51,536 bases of DNA from a virus. The translations under genes and the position numbers were made by a program. Below the pieces are notes generated by a model that was not told the origin of the DNA, ran no database searches, and worked only from the letters and a program-made list of their open reading frames with translations. This document shows positions 1 to 7,014 of this stretch, piece after piece. The stretch spans positions 1-51,536 of IMG/VR virus record IMGVR_UViG_3300022932_000004; one strand, given 5' to 3'. Position 1 is the stretch's first letter. Every line of letters starts with the position of its first letter.

Positions 1-127
1 CCTTTCTTTTAAGCTGTTTAAAACAAAACCCCACGGTTTCACAACGGCGGGGCTTCTCAAACAGAAATACATATTTTGATTGATCTGACGGATTTACTTA
101 TTAAACGGGTTGTACTTTCTTCTGATT
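1..127. repeat. Terminal duplication, left copy (circular assembly overlap)
   Basis: Bases 1-127 are identical to bases 51410-51536. An exact overlap of 127 bases is what a k-mer assembler leaves at the ends of a circular or circularly permuted contig, so the real genome is about 51,409 bp and the ends are arbitrary. It is unlikely to be a biological terminal repeat because it cuts into the small membrane protein gene that ends at 94. Confidence 0.9.
21..54 (-). terminator. Intrinsic terminator after the left membrane-protein operon
   Basis: Read on the minus strand, CCCC (52-49) pairs with GGGG (32-29), with an inner GTT/AAC pairing, and is followed by a TTTTGTTT tract. It lies about 40 bases past the stop codon at 94 and would end leftward transcription of the 94-1510 gene cluster. 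The stem is short with internal mismatches. Confidence 0.6.
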
Positions 128-441
128 AATATCAGCATGATTGCCGTGCATAGCATTGCGAATCGATCTGCAAGCCTCCACATGACGATACTGTCTAGTG
201 TAAGATATGGATGAACGATGAATGCTATAATACCGGTATAGGTCGCTATAGCATTGGCGACGAAGAACACCATTGAATTGAACATCTGCATAAAATAGAA
301 GTCTACATCATCAGCGCTTACAGCCTTGTCAATGTCGCTTGCCTTTCGGTATGAAAGATAAATGTTTGAAATCAGCAGGATTAATATTAAAATATTCATC
401 CCCGCGATGATAATTCCTATAGTACTTACGTTATTGTTCAT
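94..441 (-). CDS. Small membrane protein, three predicted helices
   Basis: A 115-residue protein of unknown function. Hydrophobic helices lie near residues 5-30, 53-78 and 85-105, joined by short polar loops (an acidic one, KAVSADDVD, near 38-46), with a basic C-terminus (RRKYNPFNK). Its start overlaps the end of the upstream gene by 11 bases, so the two are probably translationally coupled. It is the last gene of a leftward cluster of four membrane proteins, followed by a terminator-like hairpin. I do not recognise a family; inner-membrane location is inferred from hydrophobicity only. Confidence 0.7.
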   Translation of the reverse strand: MNNNVSTIGIIIAGMNILILILLISNIYLSYRKASDIDKAVSADDVDFYFMQMFNSMVFFVANAIATYTGIIAFIVHPYLTLDSIVMWRLADRFAMLCTAIMLILIRRKYNPFNK

Positions 442-727
442 TGTCTCGCTCCCTTTCTATAATCTGCAAAACCCTTTTTGCATTTATTAACCGGAGCAAA
501 CCAATCCCCCCTGAACAGAATATAGACAAGATGCCTACAATAATAATTGCCACAAAAAAAAGCGCATAAAAAGTCTCTAAGTGCGCCCTTACGAAAGCCT
601 TTTCGATAACCTCCAATGACAGAATCCAATAGGCAGATAAAGACCCGCAAGCAAATTGAACGCTGTACAATTGAAATCTTTTCCACTTGTCGGAAAGCCC
701 CAATTGCTCCCTTTGTATATCTGTCAT
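431..727 (-). CDS. Small membrane protein, two predicted helices
   Basis: A 98-residue protein of unknown function. After a polar N-terminus (MTDIQREQLGLSDKWKRF), hydrophobic segments lie near residues 24-42 and 53-80, then a charged amphipathic tail (RVLQIIERERDNEQ). A second frame over the same bases is also open for 98 codons, but the frame chosen here has the more protein-like composition and overlaps its neighbour in the usual phage way. Member of the 94-1510 leftward cluster; possible roles such as superinfection exclusion are guesses. Confidence 0.6.
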   Translation of the reverse strand: MTDIQREQLGLSDKWKRFQLYSVQFACGSLSAYWILSLEVIEKAFVRAHLETFYALFFVAIIIVGILSIFCSGGIGLLRLINAKRVLQIIERERDNEQ

Positions 728-735
728 TTAACATC

Positions 736-996
736 CTATATAGAATACCCTAAATCTTTCAGTCTCTTACTAATTCGTCCAACCTGCACTAAAGAAAATA
801 CACTAAAGCAAGTTCCTATAAAAAGGACTACGCCGTAAATGATAAAGGGAGTATATAAATACTCCACATTTACAAACCTACCATCGGGTCTTATTACAAC
901 TGGAATAGAGCATGACTGCATTATAAGGCTGAAAGAAGCTAGTAACGTTAATATTCCCGCTGGCATTGTCCATATTAAATATTTCACTCTTCTCAT
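736..996 (-). CDS. Small membrane protein, two predicted helices
   Basis: An 86-residue protein of unknown function with hydrophobic segments near residues 8-27 and 50-70. A polar stretch between them (PDGRFVNVEYLYTP) would face the periplasm if the positive-inside rule holds, since both ends are basic (MRRVKY and RISKRLK). Its start overlaps the stop of the upstream gene by 4 bases (ATGA type), which supports the reading frame and an operon. Confidence 0.65.
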   Translation of the reverse strand: MRRVKYLIWTMPAGILTLLASFSLIMQSCSIPVVIRPDGRFVNVEYLYTPFIIYGVVLFIGTCFSVFSLVQVGRISKRLKDLGYSI

Positions 997-1346
997 GATC
1001 TTGTGGCTTTGATTAACTGGTGCTGTACAATAACACTACCAAAAGACGCTAATATAAGAATTGCCATTGTAACCCGTTGATTGTAGACCCAAAATGAATT
1101 ATGAAAAGAACAGAGTATAAAGAATATCCATGTCCCACATTGCATAATCCTGGCAAAATCAATAAACAGGCGGTCTGATAAAGTTTGCTTATTTAATCCC
1201 CACATCGTAGAGAAAAACGCCATACCTTTCTCCATGCTATAATAGAAGTCAGTCCACGCCACCGTGTTTTTCCCAAAGAAGTTATAACCCACTACGCAAA
1301 AAACGTAGAGGGTTATAGAGCTTTTAATCCAGTAACGCTTAAACAT
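993..1346 (-). CDS. Small membrane protein
   Basis: A 117-residue protein of unknown function, rich in aromatic residues. Predicted helices lie near residues 9-25, 38-52, 70-85 and 92-110. The ends are positively charged (MFKRYWIKSS and HQLIKATRS). The start touches the stop of the upstream short gene (1346), and the end overlaps the next membrane protein by 4 bases. Four membrane proteins in a row with tight coupling suggest a single function at the host envelope, but nothing in the sequence says which. Confidence 0.65.
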   Translation of the reverse strand: MFKRYWIKSSITLYVFCVVGYNFFGKNTVAWTDFYYSMEKGMAFFSTMWGLNKQTLSDRLFIDFARIMQCGTWIFFILCSFHNSFWVYNQRVTMAILILASFGSVIVQHQLIKATRS

Positions 1347-1510
1347 TACTCAGGTTTAGGAGGTGAAAGTGGGACGGTCGGAGGGTGAGGTAACCCATCG
1401 TCGCTAGTTAATCCATCGTATTCAAATTCGTCTCCTACTTTTAATCCGTGTACAGTTTCTAACTCCGGATACTTGTCTAAAAATTCGCGTGTGGCTGTAG
1501 TCTTTTGCAT
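1346..1510 (-). CDS. Short acidic protein of unknown function
   Basis: A 54-residue protein starting MQKTTATREFLDKYPELE, with an acidic middle (KVGDEFEYDGLTSDDG) and a proline-rich C-terminus (HPPTVPLSPPKPE). The frame stays open upstream to 1609, but a Bacteroidota-type -7 box (TATATTTG) sits only 4 bases before this ATG, so translation from an essentially leaderless transcript starting here is preferred. First gene of the leftward membrane-protein operon. Confidence 0.55.
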   Translation of the reverse strand: MQKTTATREFLDKYPELETVHGLKVGDEFEYDGLTSDDGLPHPPTVPLSPPKPE

Positions 1511-1514
1511 AGAC

Positions 1515-1522
1515 CAAATATA
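1515..1522 (-). promoter_or_regulatory. Promoter -7 box for the 94-1510 operon
   Basis: Minus-strand TATATTTG, a perfect TAnnTTTG box, 4 bases (GTCT) upstream of the ATG at 1510. The predicted transcription start falls on or next to the start codon. Confidence 0.55.
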
Positions 1523-1610
1523 TAAATTATTTACCTCATTTGTAACGATGTAGTTGCGTATGATTAAACCTATCGTTTTAGTTTGCATATTAGCATAACA
1601 AATTGACAAT

Positions 1611-1799
1611 ATGGTTAGGGTAGAGTTTTTAGAACAGTATAGAGGGGTAGAGGATGTGGTTTGCCACCACGTAGCTAACGAGGGGCAAAATATAATCCTG
1701 CATTTTACAAAAGATATTTTTTGGACAATTTCGTGCGAAAGGGTGAAACGGGTTAGCCCGGTCTCGATCTCCCTTCCAAACGATGAAGAATTTAAATGA
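1611..1799 (+). CDS. Hypothetical 62-residue protein
   Basis: A short rightward gene (MVRVEFLEQYRGVEDVV...) with alternating hydrophobic and charged residues typical of a small beta-rich domain. No family recognised. It is followed after one base by a second small gene at 1801, and this spacing is the main support for the pair being real. The divergent leftward operon starts about 100 bases upstream. Confidence 0.5.
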   Translation: MVRVEFLEQYRGVEDVVCHHVANEGQNIILHFTKDIFWTISCERVKRVSPVSISLPNDEEFK

Positions 1800-1800
1800 A

Positions 1801-1917
1801 ATGAGAAAGCTAATTTTACTAATACTCGTTATCAGTGGACTGATTTATTGGGTTAAGCTCGTGTCGGACAAGGCAGACGAAAGTTTCGCGAAGAACTACA
1901 AAACACGAAAACCCTAG
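1801..1917 (+). CDS. Very small membrane protein (38 residues)
   Basis: The ATG at 1801 follows the stop of the 62-residue gene after one base. The product has a basic start (MRKL), a single hydrophobic helix near residues 4-20 (LILLILVISGLIYW) and a charged tail (SDKADESFAKNYKTRKP). It resembles a single-pass membrane peptide. No clear terminator follows in the 40 bases before the converging gene. Confidence 0.45.
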   Translation: MRKLILLILVISGLIYWVKLVSDKADESFAKNYKTRKP

Positions 1918-1957
1918 TCTTTCGGCTAAGGCTTCATGCAATTATGAAAAAAGTAGA

Positions 1958-2251
1958 TTAAGCGATTTCAGCTTTTATTTTTTCAATTTCCGCGGCAACC
2001 AAAACGATTATCTCAGTATCCGCTTCGATCTGATTGAAGGATACGTTTACATTACCCGCGTTAACGGTGTAGCTGAAATTCTGTCCTAATATTTGTTTGC
2101 CCTCAGCGTCTAAAGGTGTGCCGTTCACCTGCATACGGGAAAGCGTGCCGGCTGAAACTTCATAATCGAAATTCAGGTTAAATTTAGGGGTAAGTAGGTT
2201 ATCTACGAACCGAGATGTTTTGAGTGTATTTGTTCTTTTCGGATTGGCCAT
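1958..2251 (-). CDS. Hypothetical 97-residue protein
   Basis: An unrecognised protein with a basic N-terminus (MANPKRTNTLKTSR) and a beta-rich body (NFDYEVSAGTLSRMQVNG...). Its start shares one base with the stop of the upstream gene, so the two form a unit read from the promoter at 2561-2568. The Asn/Gly/Val-rich beta pattern would suit a small virion or assembly protein, but that is inference from composition. Confidence 0.6.
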   Translation of the reverse strand: MANPKRTNTLKTSRFVDNLLTPKFNLNFDYEVSAGTLSRMQVNGTPLDAEGKQILGQNFSYTVNAGNVNVSFNQIEADTEIIVLVAAEIEKIKAEIA

Positions 2252-2556
2252 TATTTTAAGTGTTTAGATTTCAGTTGTATGTATTCGATCAGTGCTTTGT
2301 TCATCATTGCACCGAGTAAGGGCGTAGTTTCTACGGCATTTAATAAAACGTCGATTTCTTCTTTGTCCAGCTCTACGATGTTATCTTTCTTAAAGCTGTG
2401 GTATAACTTACTTCCCAGCTCAGCTATGGCAATAGAACTGCCCTGTATGTATAATCTGTCACCAAATACTTTGGTCCAATCTGAGGGCATAATAACAGGT
2501 GTACCGTCCAGTCCTGTAATTTGCACTTCTTTAAAATCTAAAATTGCTTTTTTCAT
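2251..2556 (-). CDS. Hypothetical 101-residue protein
   Basis: An unrecognised protein, MKKAILDFKEVQITGLDGTP at its start, with a beta-strand N-terminal half and a helical C-terminal half (EEIDVLLNAVETTPLLGAMM). The ATG lies 4 bases after a perfect TATATTTG box, so its mRNA is probably leaderless. It is the first gene of a two-gene leftward unit divergent from the lipoprotein genes. Confidence 0.65.
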   Translation of the reverse strand: MKKAILDFKEVQITGLDGTPVIMPSDWTKVFGDRLYIQGSSIAIAELGSKLYHSFKKDNIVELDKEEIDVLLNAVETTPLLGAMMNKALIEYIQLKSKHLK

Positions 2557-2631
2557 ATTTCAAATATAGGGAAAATTGTAATATTCACATTACAAAGAGA
2601 TTGATGTTATAAAAAGGCTTAATATTGTGCT
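2557..2631. promoter_or_regulatory. Divergent promoter region with a palindromic operator candidate
   Basis: Two back-to-back promoters share this interval. On the minus strand TATATTTG (2568-2561) lies 4 bases before the ATG at 2556. On the plus strand TAATATTG (2620-2627, one mismatch to the consensus) lies 4 bases before the ATG at 2632. Between them, 2576-2595 holds a perfect 7-base inverted repeat, TTGTAAT and ATTACAA, around six bases. It is well placed to let one protein control both directions; the protein is unknown. Confidence 0.55.
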
Positions 2632-2949
2632 ATGAAAAAATTAATCGCTTTATTGGCTTTTACAATCGTGCTAGGCACGAGTTGTAAAAAAGAAAACGTA
2701 ACACCAGAAATTTCTCAATCATCGGAATTGAAAGCTAACAATGCAAAAGCCGGTGTACCGGGGCCAGGTTCAACTGTTCCGCCGCCTGCAACCTACCCAG
2801 ATGGGCCAGATACATTTCCGCATAACACCGGTTTATGCTATTGCGGCAAATACTCGGTGTGTCATCCCGTTTTGACTGTACCCACAGGTACACATCCTTC
2901 ACCAGGAACAGGTGGAGATTCCGGTACACCAAGTACACCACCAAGATAA
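2632..2949 (+). CDS. Small secreted lipoprotein, proline/glycine-rich
   Basis: A 105-residue protein with a type II signal peptide: basic start (MKKL), hydrophobic core, lipobox LGTSC with the lipidated cysteine at 18, then KKE as in many Bacteroidota lipoproteins. The mature part is low complexity, rich in Pro, Gly and Thr (GPGSTVPPPATYPDG, GTGGDSGTPSTPPR), with a short Cys cluster (CYCGKYSVC). It probably sits at the outer membrane or surface. It is encoded against the surrounding leftward genes with its own promoter and terminator, typical of a phage moron. A role in receptor masking is inference. Confidence 0.75.
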   Translation: MKKLIALLAFTIVLGTSCKKENVTPEISQSSELKANNAKAGVPGPGSTVPPPATYPDGPDTFPHNTGLCYCGKYSVCHPVLTVPTGTHPSPGTGGDSGTPSTPPR

Positions 2950-2963
2950 CACAAGCACGAATA

Positions 2964-2996
2964 AAAAAGCCCTGCTATGAGAATAGCGGGGTTTTG
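2964..2996 (+). terminator. Intrinsic terminator between the two lipoprotein genes
   Basis: AGCCCTGCTA (2968-2977) pairs with TAGCGGGGTT (2984-2993), 8-10 pairs with G-U wobble, a 6-base loop and a following TTTTG. It separates the two lipoprotein genes, so the second one needs its own promoter or read-through. Confidence 0.75.
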
Positions 2997-3017
2997 AGTT
3001 AACTAAGAATCATAAAA

Positions 3018-3341
3018 ATGAAAAAATTAATCGCACTATCAGCAATTGTATTACTAGGTTTTACAGCTTGCAAAAAAGAAGAAGTTAAACTTAGCACTTA
3101 TGTAACTTACTCAGTGAATTGCAAATCCTGCCAGGTTACCTATAACAACGAATTTGGATTTTCCAAAACACTAAACGTAACCGGCCAATGGGATTTAGTA
3201 CTTGCTAATTACGAAGCGAAAACCGCCAAACTCGATATTATTAAAATACAAGCGTCGCCGGTTCTCGCCTCAATCTCCCTTAGTGGATATGAAGTGGTTA
3301 AGAAATTCGATTTCGGTACCTATGAATATACCGTAAACTAA
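3018..3341 (+). CDS. Small secreted lipoprotein
   Basis: A 107-residue protein with a type II signal peptide (MKKLIALSAIVLLGFTAC, lipobox ending at Cys18, then KKEE). The mature domain is beta-rich with a CKSC pair (near residues 36-39) and reads like a compact one-domain fold. The signal peptide is nearly the same as that of the neighbouring lipoprotein while the mature parts differ, so the pair may share an export signal by duplication. The gene converges on the tail fibre gene, overlapping its end by 4 bases. Surface or periplasmic location is predicted; function unknown. Confidence 0.75.
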   Translation: MKKLIALSAIVLLGFTACKKEEVKLSTYVTYSVNCKSCQVTYNNEFGFSKTLNVTGQWDLVLANYEAKTAKLDIIKIQASPVLASISLSGYEVVKKFDFGTYEYTVN

Positions 3342-6300
3342 GGGGATATAATAATCCCATTTCTCACAGTCAGCACTACACCGCCATAGCCAGTTACAAA
3401 TCCGTTATAACCTAAAGACCCGCCCATTCTTAAATTTCCATTTGGAATGTCTATAGCGATATTTGTCCTGGCATTTTGCGCGTTAGCTAACATGCCTATG
3501 TTTACAGACCCGCTCTCTACGTTTGAAAATCTAGCTAGCACCTTTACCCCAGCGGCCGCGCTGACCACATTAGACCCTATCCCTGAAAAAGAGCCTGTAG
3601 TGTCGTTTATGAAAGCGATATAACCACCCGAAGGGTTAAGTGCAAATCTGCCTCCAATTGTATCCCCGTTAGTTCCCTGCATGTATCCGCTCGATATGCT
3701 AAATCCACCAATAATACCGCTTGTTGCGTTTATATACCCGGAAATGTTAGCGTCAGTGGCTGTTAACACCCCTGTGTTTGTCACGCTGAAAGCCCCGTTA
3801 CTGGAGGCAATCGAATTGTTGTTAATGCTAATCCCGCCTATCGTTCCGCTTTTTGCTGTCAGCACCCCCGCGCTGGTCACGCTGAAATTATTGTTACTGG
3901 AATAAATTGAGTTATTGGAAAGGATGATTCCGCCGATTGTGCCTTGGTAGAAATTAGCCGCTAAACCTTCAATGTAACCTACGTTAATTACGCTCGCCTT
4001 TAAATACACCGTATCGATCAGCGTATTTTTCAAATAGCCTCCCTGAATAACCGTAGTCCCTAATTTAGCCGTTTCAACTGTATCGAGATAGGCCAGCGAT
4101 TTTAACTGGCTTAGGCTGTAGGTCGTAGCAATTCCCTGCGCCTGAGCATACGCATAGGCTTCCGCATCCTGTTGCGCCTGATCGGTGTAGGTTAAGGAGT
4201 CAATTGTACTGGTCATATCGTACACCGTAGCGGATGCGATATATAAATTGTCCAATACTCCGCCGATGTAAAAGAAAGCAGTACTGGAAAAAGATCCCGT
4301 GGAGCCACATTTTATAGTCCCTATAAATTCCTGCCACCCGCCCGTAAAAACGTTAGATGTATTCCATTGAAACGTCCCCTGGTCACCATAAGCGTTACTG
4401 TTGAAATTTATCGTCTGTCCTATGTTTCCTGCGATTACAAAACGCACTTTAAATACCGCGTTTGGTCTTGTTTGTGTTGCAAAATAAAATCCTCCGTAGT
4501 TAGGCAACGCGGATGCGCTTGGTTGCAAATAAAGAACATAACCGGAACTATTCGGAGACCCCGATAACGCAGTTCGGTTCAAAACTACCGAACTGTCTCC
4601 GCTGTTGTTGTATACAGCTATGCCGTTATATCCTAATAAAAATTCAGGGTCTGTATATAGCATTCTACCCGCGGTATATCCTTGCCCTGCCGCGTAATTT
4701 TGAGCGGAAACTAAAACTGAATCTGCATAGCCTGTTACATCCTCAGGTGCAGGTGTCCAGTCGGTCGCTTTGTTCCCTTTTTCAATTTTAAGTTTACGAA
4801 CATTAAAATACACATAAGGCATTCCGGTAAAGTCTACGAAATTATACACATCAGAACTCCAATTAGTAACATTGACTGTGTGTATGAATCTAGTCCACAC
4901 ATCAGGCCCGTCAAGCGGTTTATAAACACCTCCTTGGTCGCAAATGTCAAAATAAGGATACCACCCAGCGCTGTTGGAAATCATTTCGCCGGATATAGTC
5001 CACTCCCCATTTCCTGTAATAACGTCTATTAACCTAACATTACCCGTTCCGCCCGATATTCCAGTCGAGTAAAAACCATCAGGTGAACCGCCTGCCGATG
5101 GGTAGCCGTTAACATCATCGTGGCTTAACGCCCCCATCTGAAAACTGTCTAAAGGGGTGGTTTTCTTATAATAATTCCTGCCTCCTACCTCTAAAGCGTC
5201 TACCTGCGCCTGTGAACCGGCTATGGTCTGCGCATTACCGCCCGTTACGTTTATCGCACCTGTCAGGTACACGTTTTGCCCGTACAGGCCATAACCAGTC
5301 AAAGCGCCGAAAGCAGGGTCAACTATCCCATCTAAACGGCCTAATCGCACTTTAGTTTTACCCGCTAAACTGGCTGAGTTAATCCCGTCCAAAACATCGA
5401 GGTAGGGCGAATTGCTATCGCTGGAGGTTAGGTATAAAAGCCCTTGCCTGTTGGTATTTGAAATATGCCCAAACCTTGCTACCGTATCCCCATATTCGGG
5501 AATACTAGAGCCCCCCTCTGCTGTTTGGGATAGCGTGAAAGCTTCGCTTTCCACTTTTATAACCCTTCTTACGTAATATTTCACACTTCGACCCGACCAC
5601 ATTTGACAACGTAATAAGTCCCCTATCACAAAAGGTACAGGTATAGTGAACCCTGCACTATCTATGTTGCAATAGTAATCCCCGTTCGTGTCTACAACTA
5701 CAGAGGTCATTTTAATCGTATCGGTAACCGCTAAAGCTCCATTAGTCCCGCTGATCTTATTTACAATCAGCTCATACACGTTAAAAGCTTTACGCACGGT
5801 TAAATTATCGAAAGTGGCTGAGCCGTCCGCCTCAATCTTAAAGCCACTACCGGTAAAACCCGAAACATAGGCAGGGGAAGATAACGACCTATGCCTAACA
5901 TCGCTGTTTACCTTTACAGGCTGGTCTAAGTAATCGGCAAACTGGTAACCGTCCCATTTATCCGAGTCCTGCGCATAATCAGCGTTATAGGCCCGTTGCG
6001 CCAAATCTGCGAAATCAGCATTGTAGGCGCGGGTAGCTAAATCCGCAGTTGCCGCGTTACCAGTAATACTGATCGCCCATGTGCCATAAGCGCCCGTACC
6101 GTTATACAGCGGATAGCGCCCGGCATGGTTGCCCCATGAGTAGGCTTCATCCCATAACGTCGGGTGATAACCTGGCGGATTAATATCTGTTCCGATTGGC
6201 ATGTACCGGCTGTCGGATTCCGGTTTGGTGTAATAGTTTGATAAATCCGTAACAATAGATCGGTTGACCCATTTTTCGCCATTAAAAACTAGACCCTGCC

Positions 6301-7003
6301 CATTTACCGGCGTTACAATCGCAACGTCCGTCAATGAAGAAAGCATGGTTGCCGACCCCGAATTTAAGAACGCCGCTAAAGCTGATACGCGTACCTTTTT
6401 TAAGGTGCCGTTCGGTAAGCTGTGCGGAATTAAACTCTCAGAAGTGAGACCTTCGGTATCTAACTCAGGAACGGTAATCGTTTGAATGTCTGCCCCTAAT
6501 ACATTTTGATATATCCTTAATAAATCTCCATTACCGTCTTCGACAATATCATCCCCGGTAGTGTCTGTGGCTAAAACCTGAACAGTCATTCCTGCAATGT
6601 CCGCGGTAAACGGACCGCTTCCAGTGAACGAACAATTCCATGAGGCTTTCGAGTTGACAGAGGCGCTGATTGTTCCGCTGTTCACATAGGCTTTGCCTTC
6701 TAGAATAAAAGCCGGCATCAGCGTGTCTTTTACCGCAAATCGGATGATTACTTCTTCCCCTGTCAGGTAAGCAGATAAAACAGTCCCCGCGCTAGCTCCT
6801 GCGGCTTGAATTAATAGCCCTGCATTAACCGTCACATTCCATGAACGAACCGCAGGGATAACTTCCTTCCACCTTCCGGCATCAACAGGCGAAGCCCCCT
6901 TCATGTCGGCTTCAAAATTAAATTCACAGGAAGTTTCGCAGGAAATGTATTCTCCGTTGATCTGTACCCCTAAAAGGTTGCCGGAAAGTCTATTGTCGCT
7001 CAT
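3338..7003 (-). CDS. Large tail fibre/tip protein with a tail-tube-like N-terminal domain
   Basis: A 1221-residue virion protein. Residues about 1-140 resemble this phage's own tail tube protein (13698-14165): both have G-L-GV-NG-I-C-T near the start and the same strand order, so the N-terminus probably stacks onto or caps the tail tube. Residues near 310-410 carry the AATADLA/AYNADYAQ-type repeats common in fibres, then a fibre-shaft segment. Around 1060-1150 there is a motif of about 30 residues (IGGI-NNSI-SSN-FSVT-GVLTA) in two full copies and a partial one. It is last in the tail operon, just after the tip protein. Host-binding function is inferred. Confidence 0.75.
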   Translation of the reverse strand: MSDNRLSGNLLGVQINGEYISCETSCEFNFEADMKGASPVDAGRWKEVIPAVRSWNVTVNAGLLIQAAGASAGTVLSAYLTGEEVIIRFAVKDTLMPAFILEGKAYVNSGTISASVNSKASWNCSFTGSGPFTADIAGMTVQVLATDTTGDDIVEDGNGDLLRIYQNVLGADIQTITVPELDTEGLTSESLIPHSLPNGTLKKVRVSALAAFLNSGSATMLSSLTDVAIVTPVNGQGLVFNGEKWVNRSIVTDLSNYYTKPESDSRYMPIGTDINPPGYHPTLWDEAYSWGNHAGRYPLYNGTGAYGTWAISITGNAATADLATRAYNADFADLAQRAYNADYAQDSDKWDGYQFADYLDQPVKVNSDVRHRSLSSPAYVSGFTGSGFKIEADGSATFDNLTVRKAFNVYELIVNKISGTNGALAVTDTIKMTSVVVDTNGDYYCNIDSAGFTIPVPFVIGDLLRCQMWSGRSVKYYVRRVIKVESEAFTLSQTAEGGSSIPEYGDTVARFGHISNTNRQGLLYLTSSDSNSPYLDVLDGINSASLAGKTKVRLGRLDGIVDPAFGALTGYGLYGQNVYLTGAINVTGGNAQTIAGSQAQVDALEVGGRNYYKKTTPLDSFQMGALSHDDVNGYPSAGGSPDGFYSTGISGGTGNVRLIDVITGNGEWTISGEMISNSAGWYPYFDICDQGGVYKPLDGPDVWTRFIHTVNVTNWSSDVYNFVDFTGMPYVYFNVRKLKIEKGNKATDWTPAPEDVTGYADSVLVSAQNYAAGQGYTAGRMLYTDPEFLLGYNGIAVYNNSGDSSVVLNRTALSGSPNSSGYVLYLQPSASALPNYGGFYFATQTRPNAVFKVRFVIAGNIGQTINFNSNAYGDQGTFQWNTSNVFTGGWQEFIGTIKCGSTGSFSSTAFFYIGGVLDNLYIASATVYDMTSTIDSLTYTDQAQQDAEAYAYAQAQGIATTYSLSQLKSLAYLDTVETAKLGTTVIQGGYLKNTLIDTVYLKASVINVGYIEGLAANFYQGTIGGIILSNNSIYSSNNNFSVTSAGVLTAKSGTIGGISINNNSIASSNGAFSVTNTGVLTATDANISGYINATSGIIGGFSISSGYMQGTNGDTIGGRFALNPSGGYIAFINDTTGSFSGIGSNVVSAAAGVKVLARFSNVESGSVNIGMLANAQNARTNIAIDIPNGNLRMGGSLGYNGFVTGYGGVVLTVRNGIIISP

Positions 7004-7014
7004 TTTTTAATTAC

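Noticed and set aside
438-734. Alternative 98-codon frame over the membrane protein at 431-727
   Set aside because: Cys- and Arg-rich with no helix pattern consistent with neighbours; the other frame has the usual overlap with its neighbour.
1346-1609. Longer start for the 54-residue protein
   Set aside because: The extra 33 codons run through the TATATTTG promoter box, and an ATG lies directly after the box.
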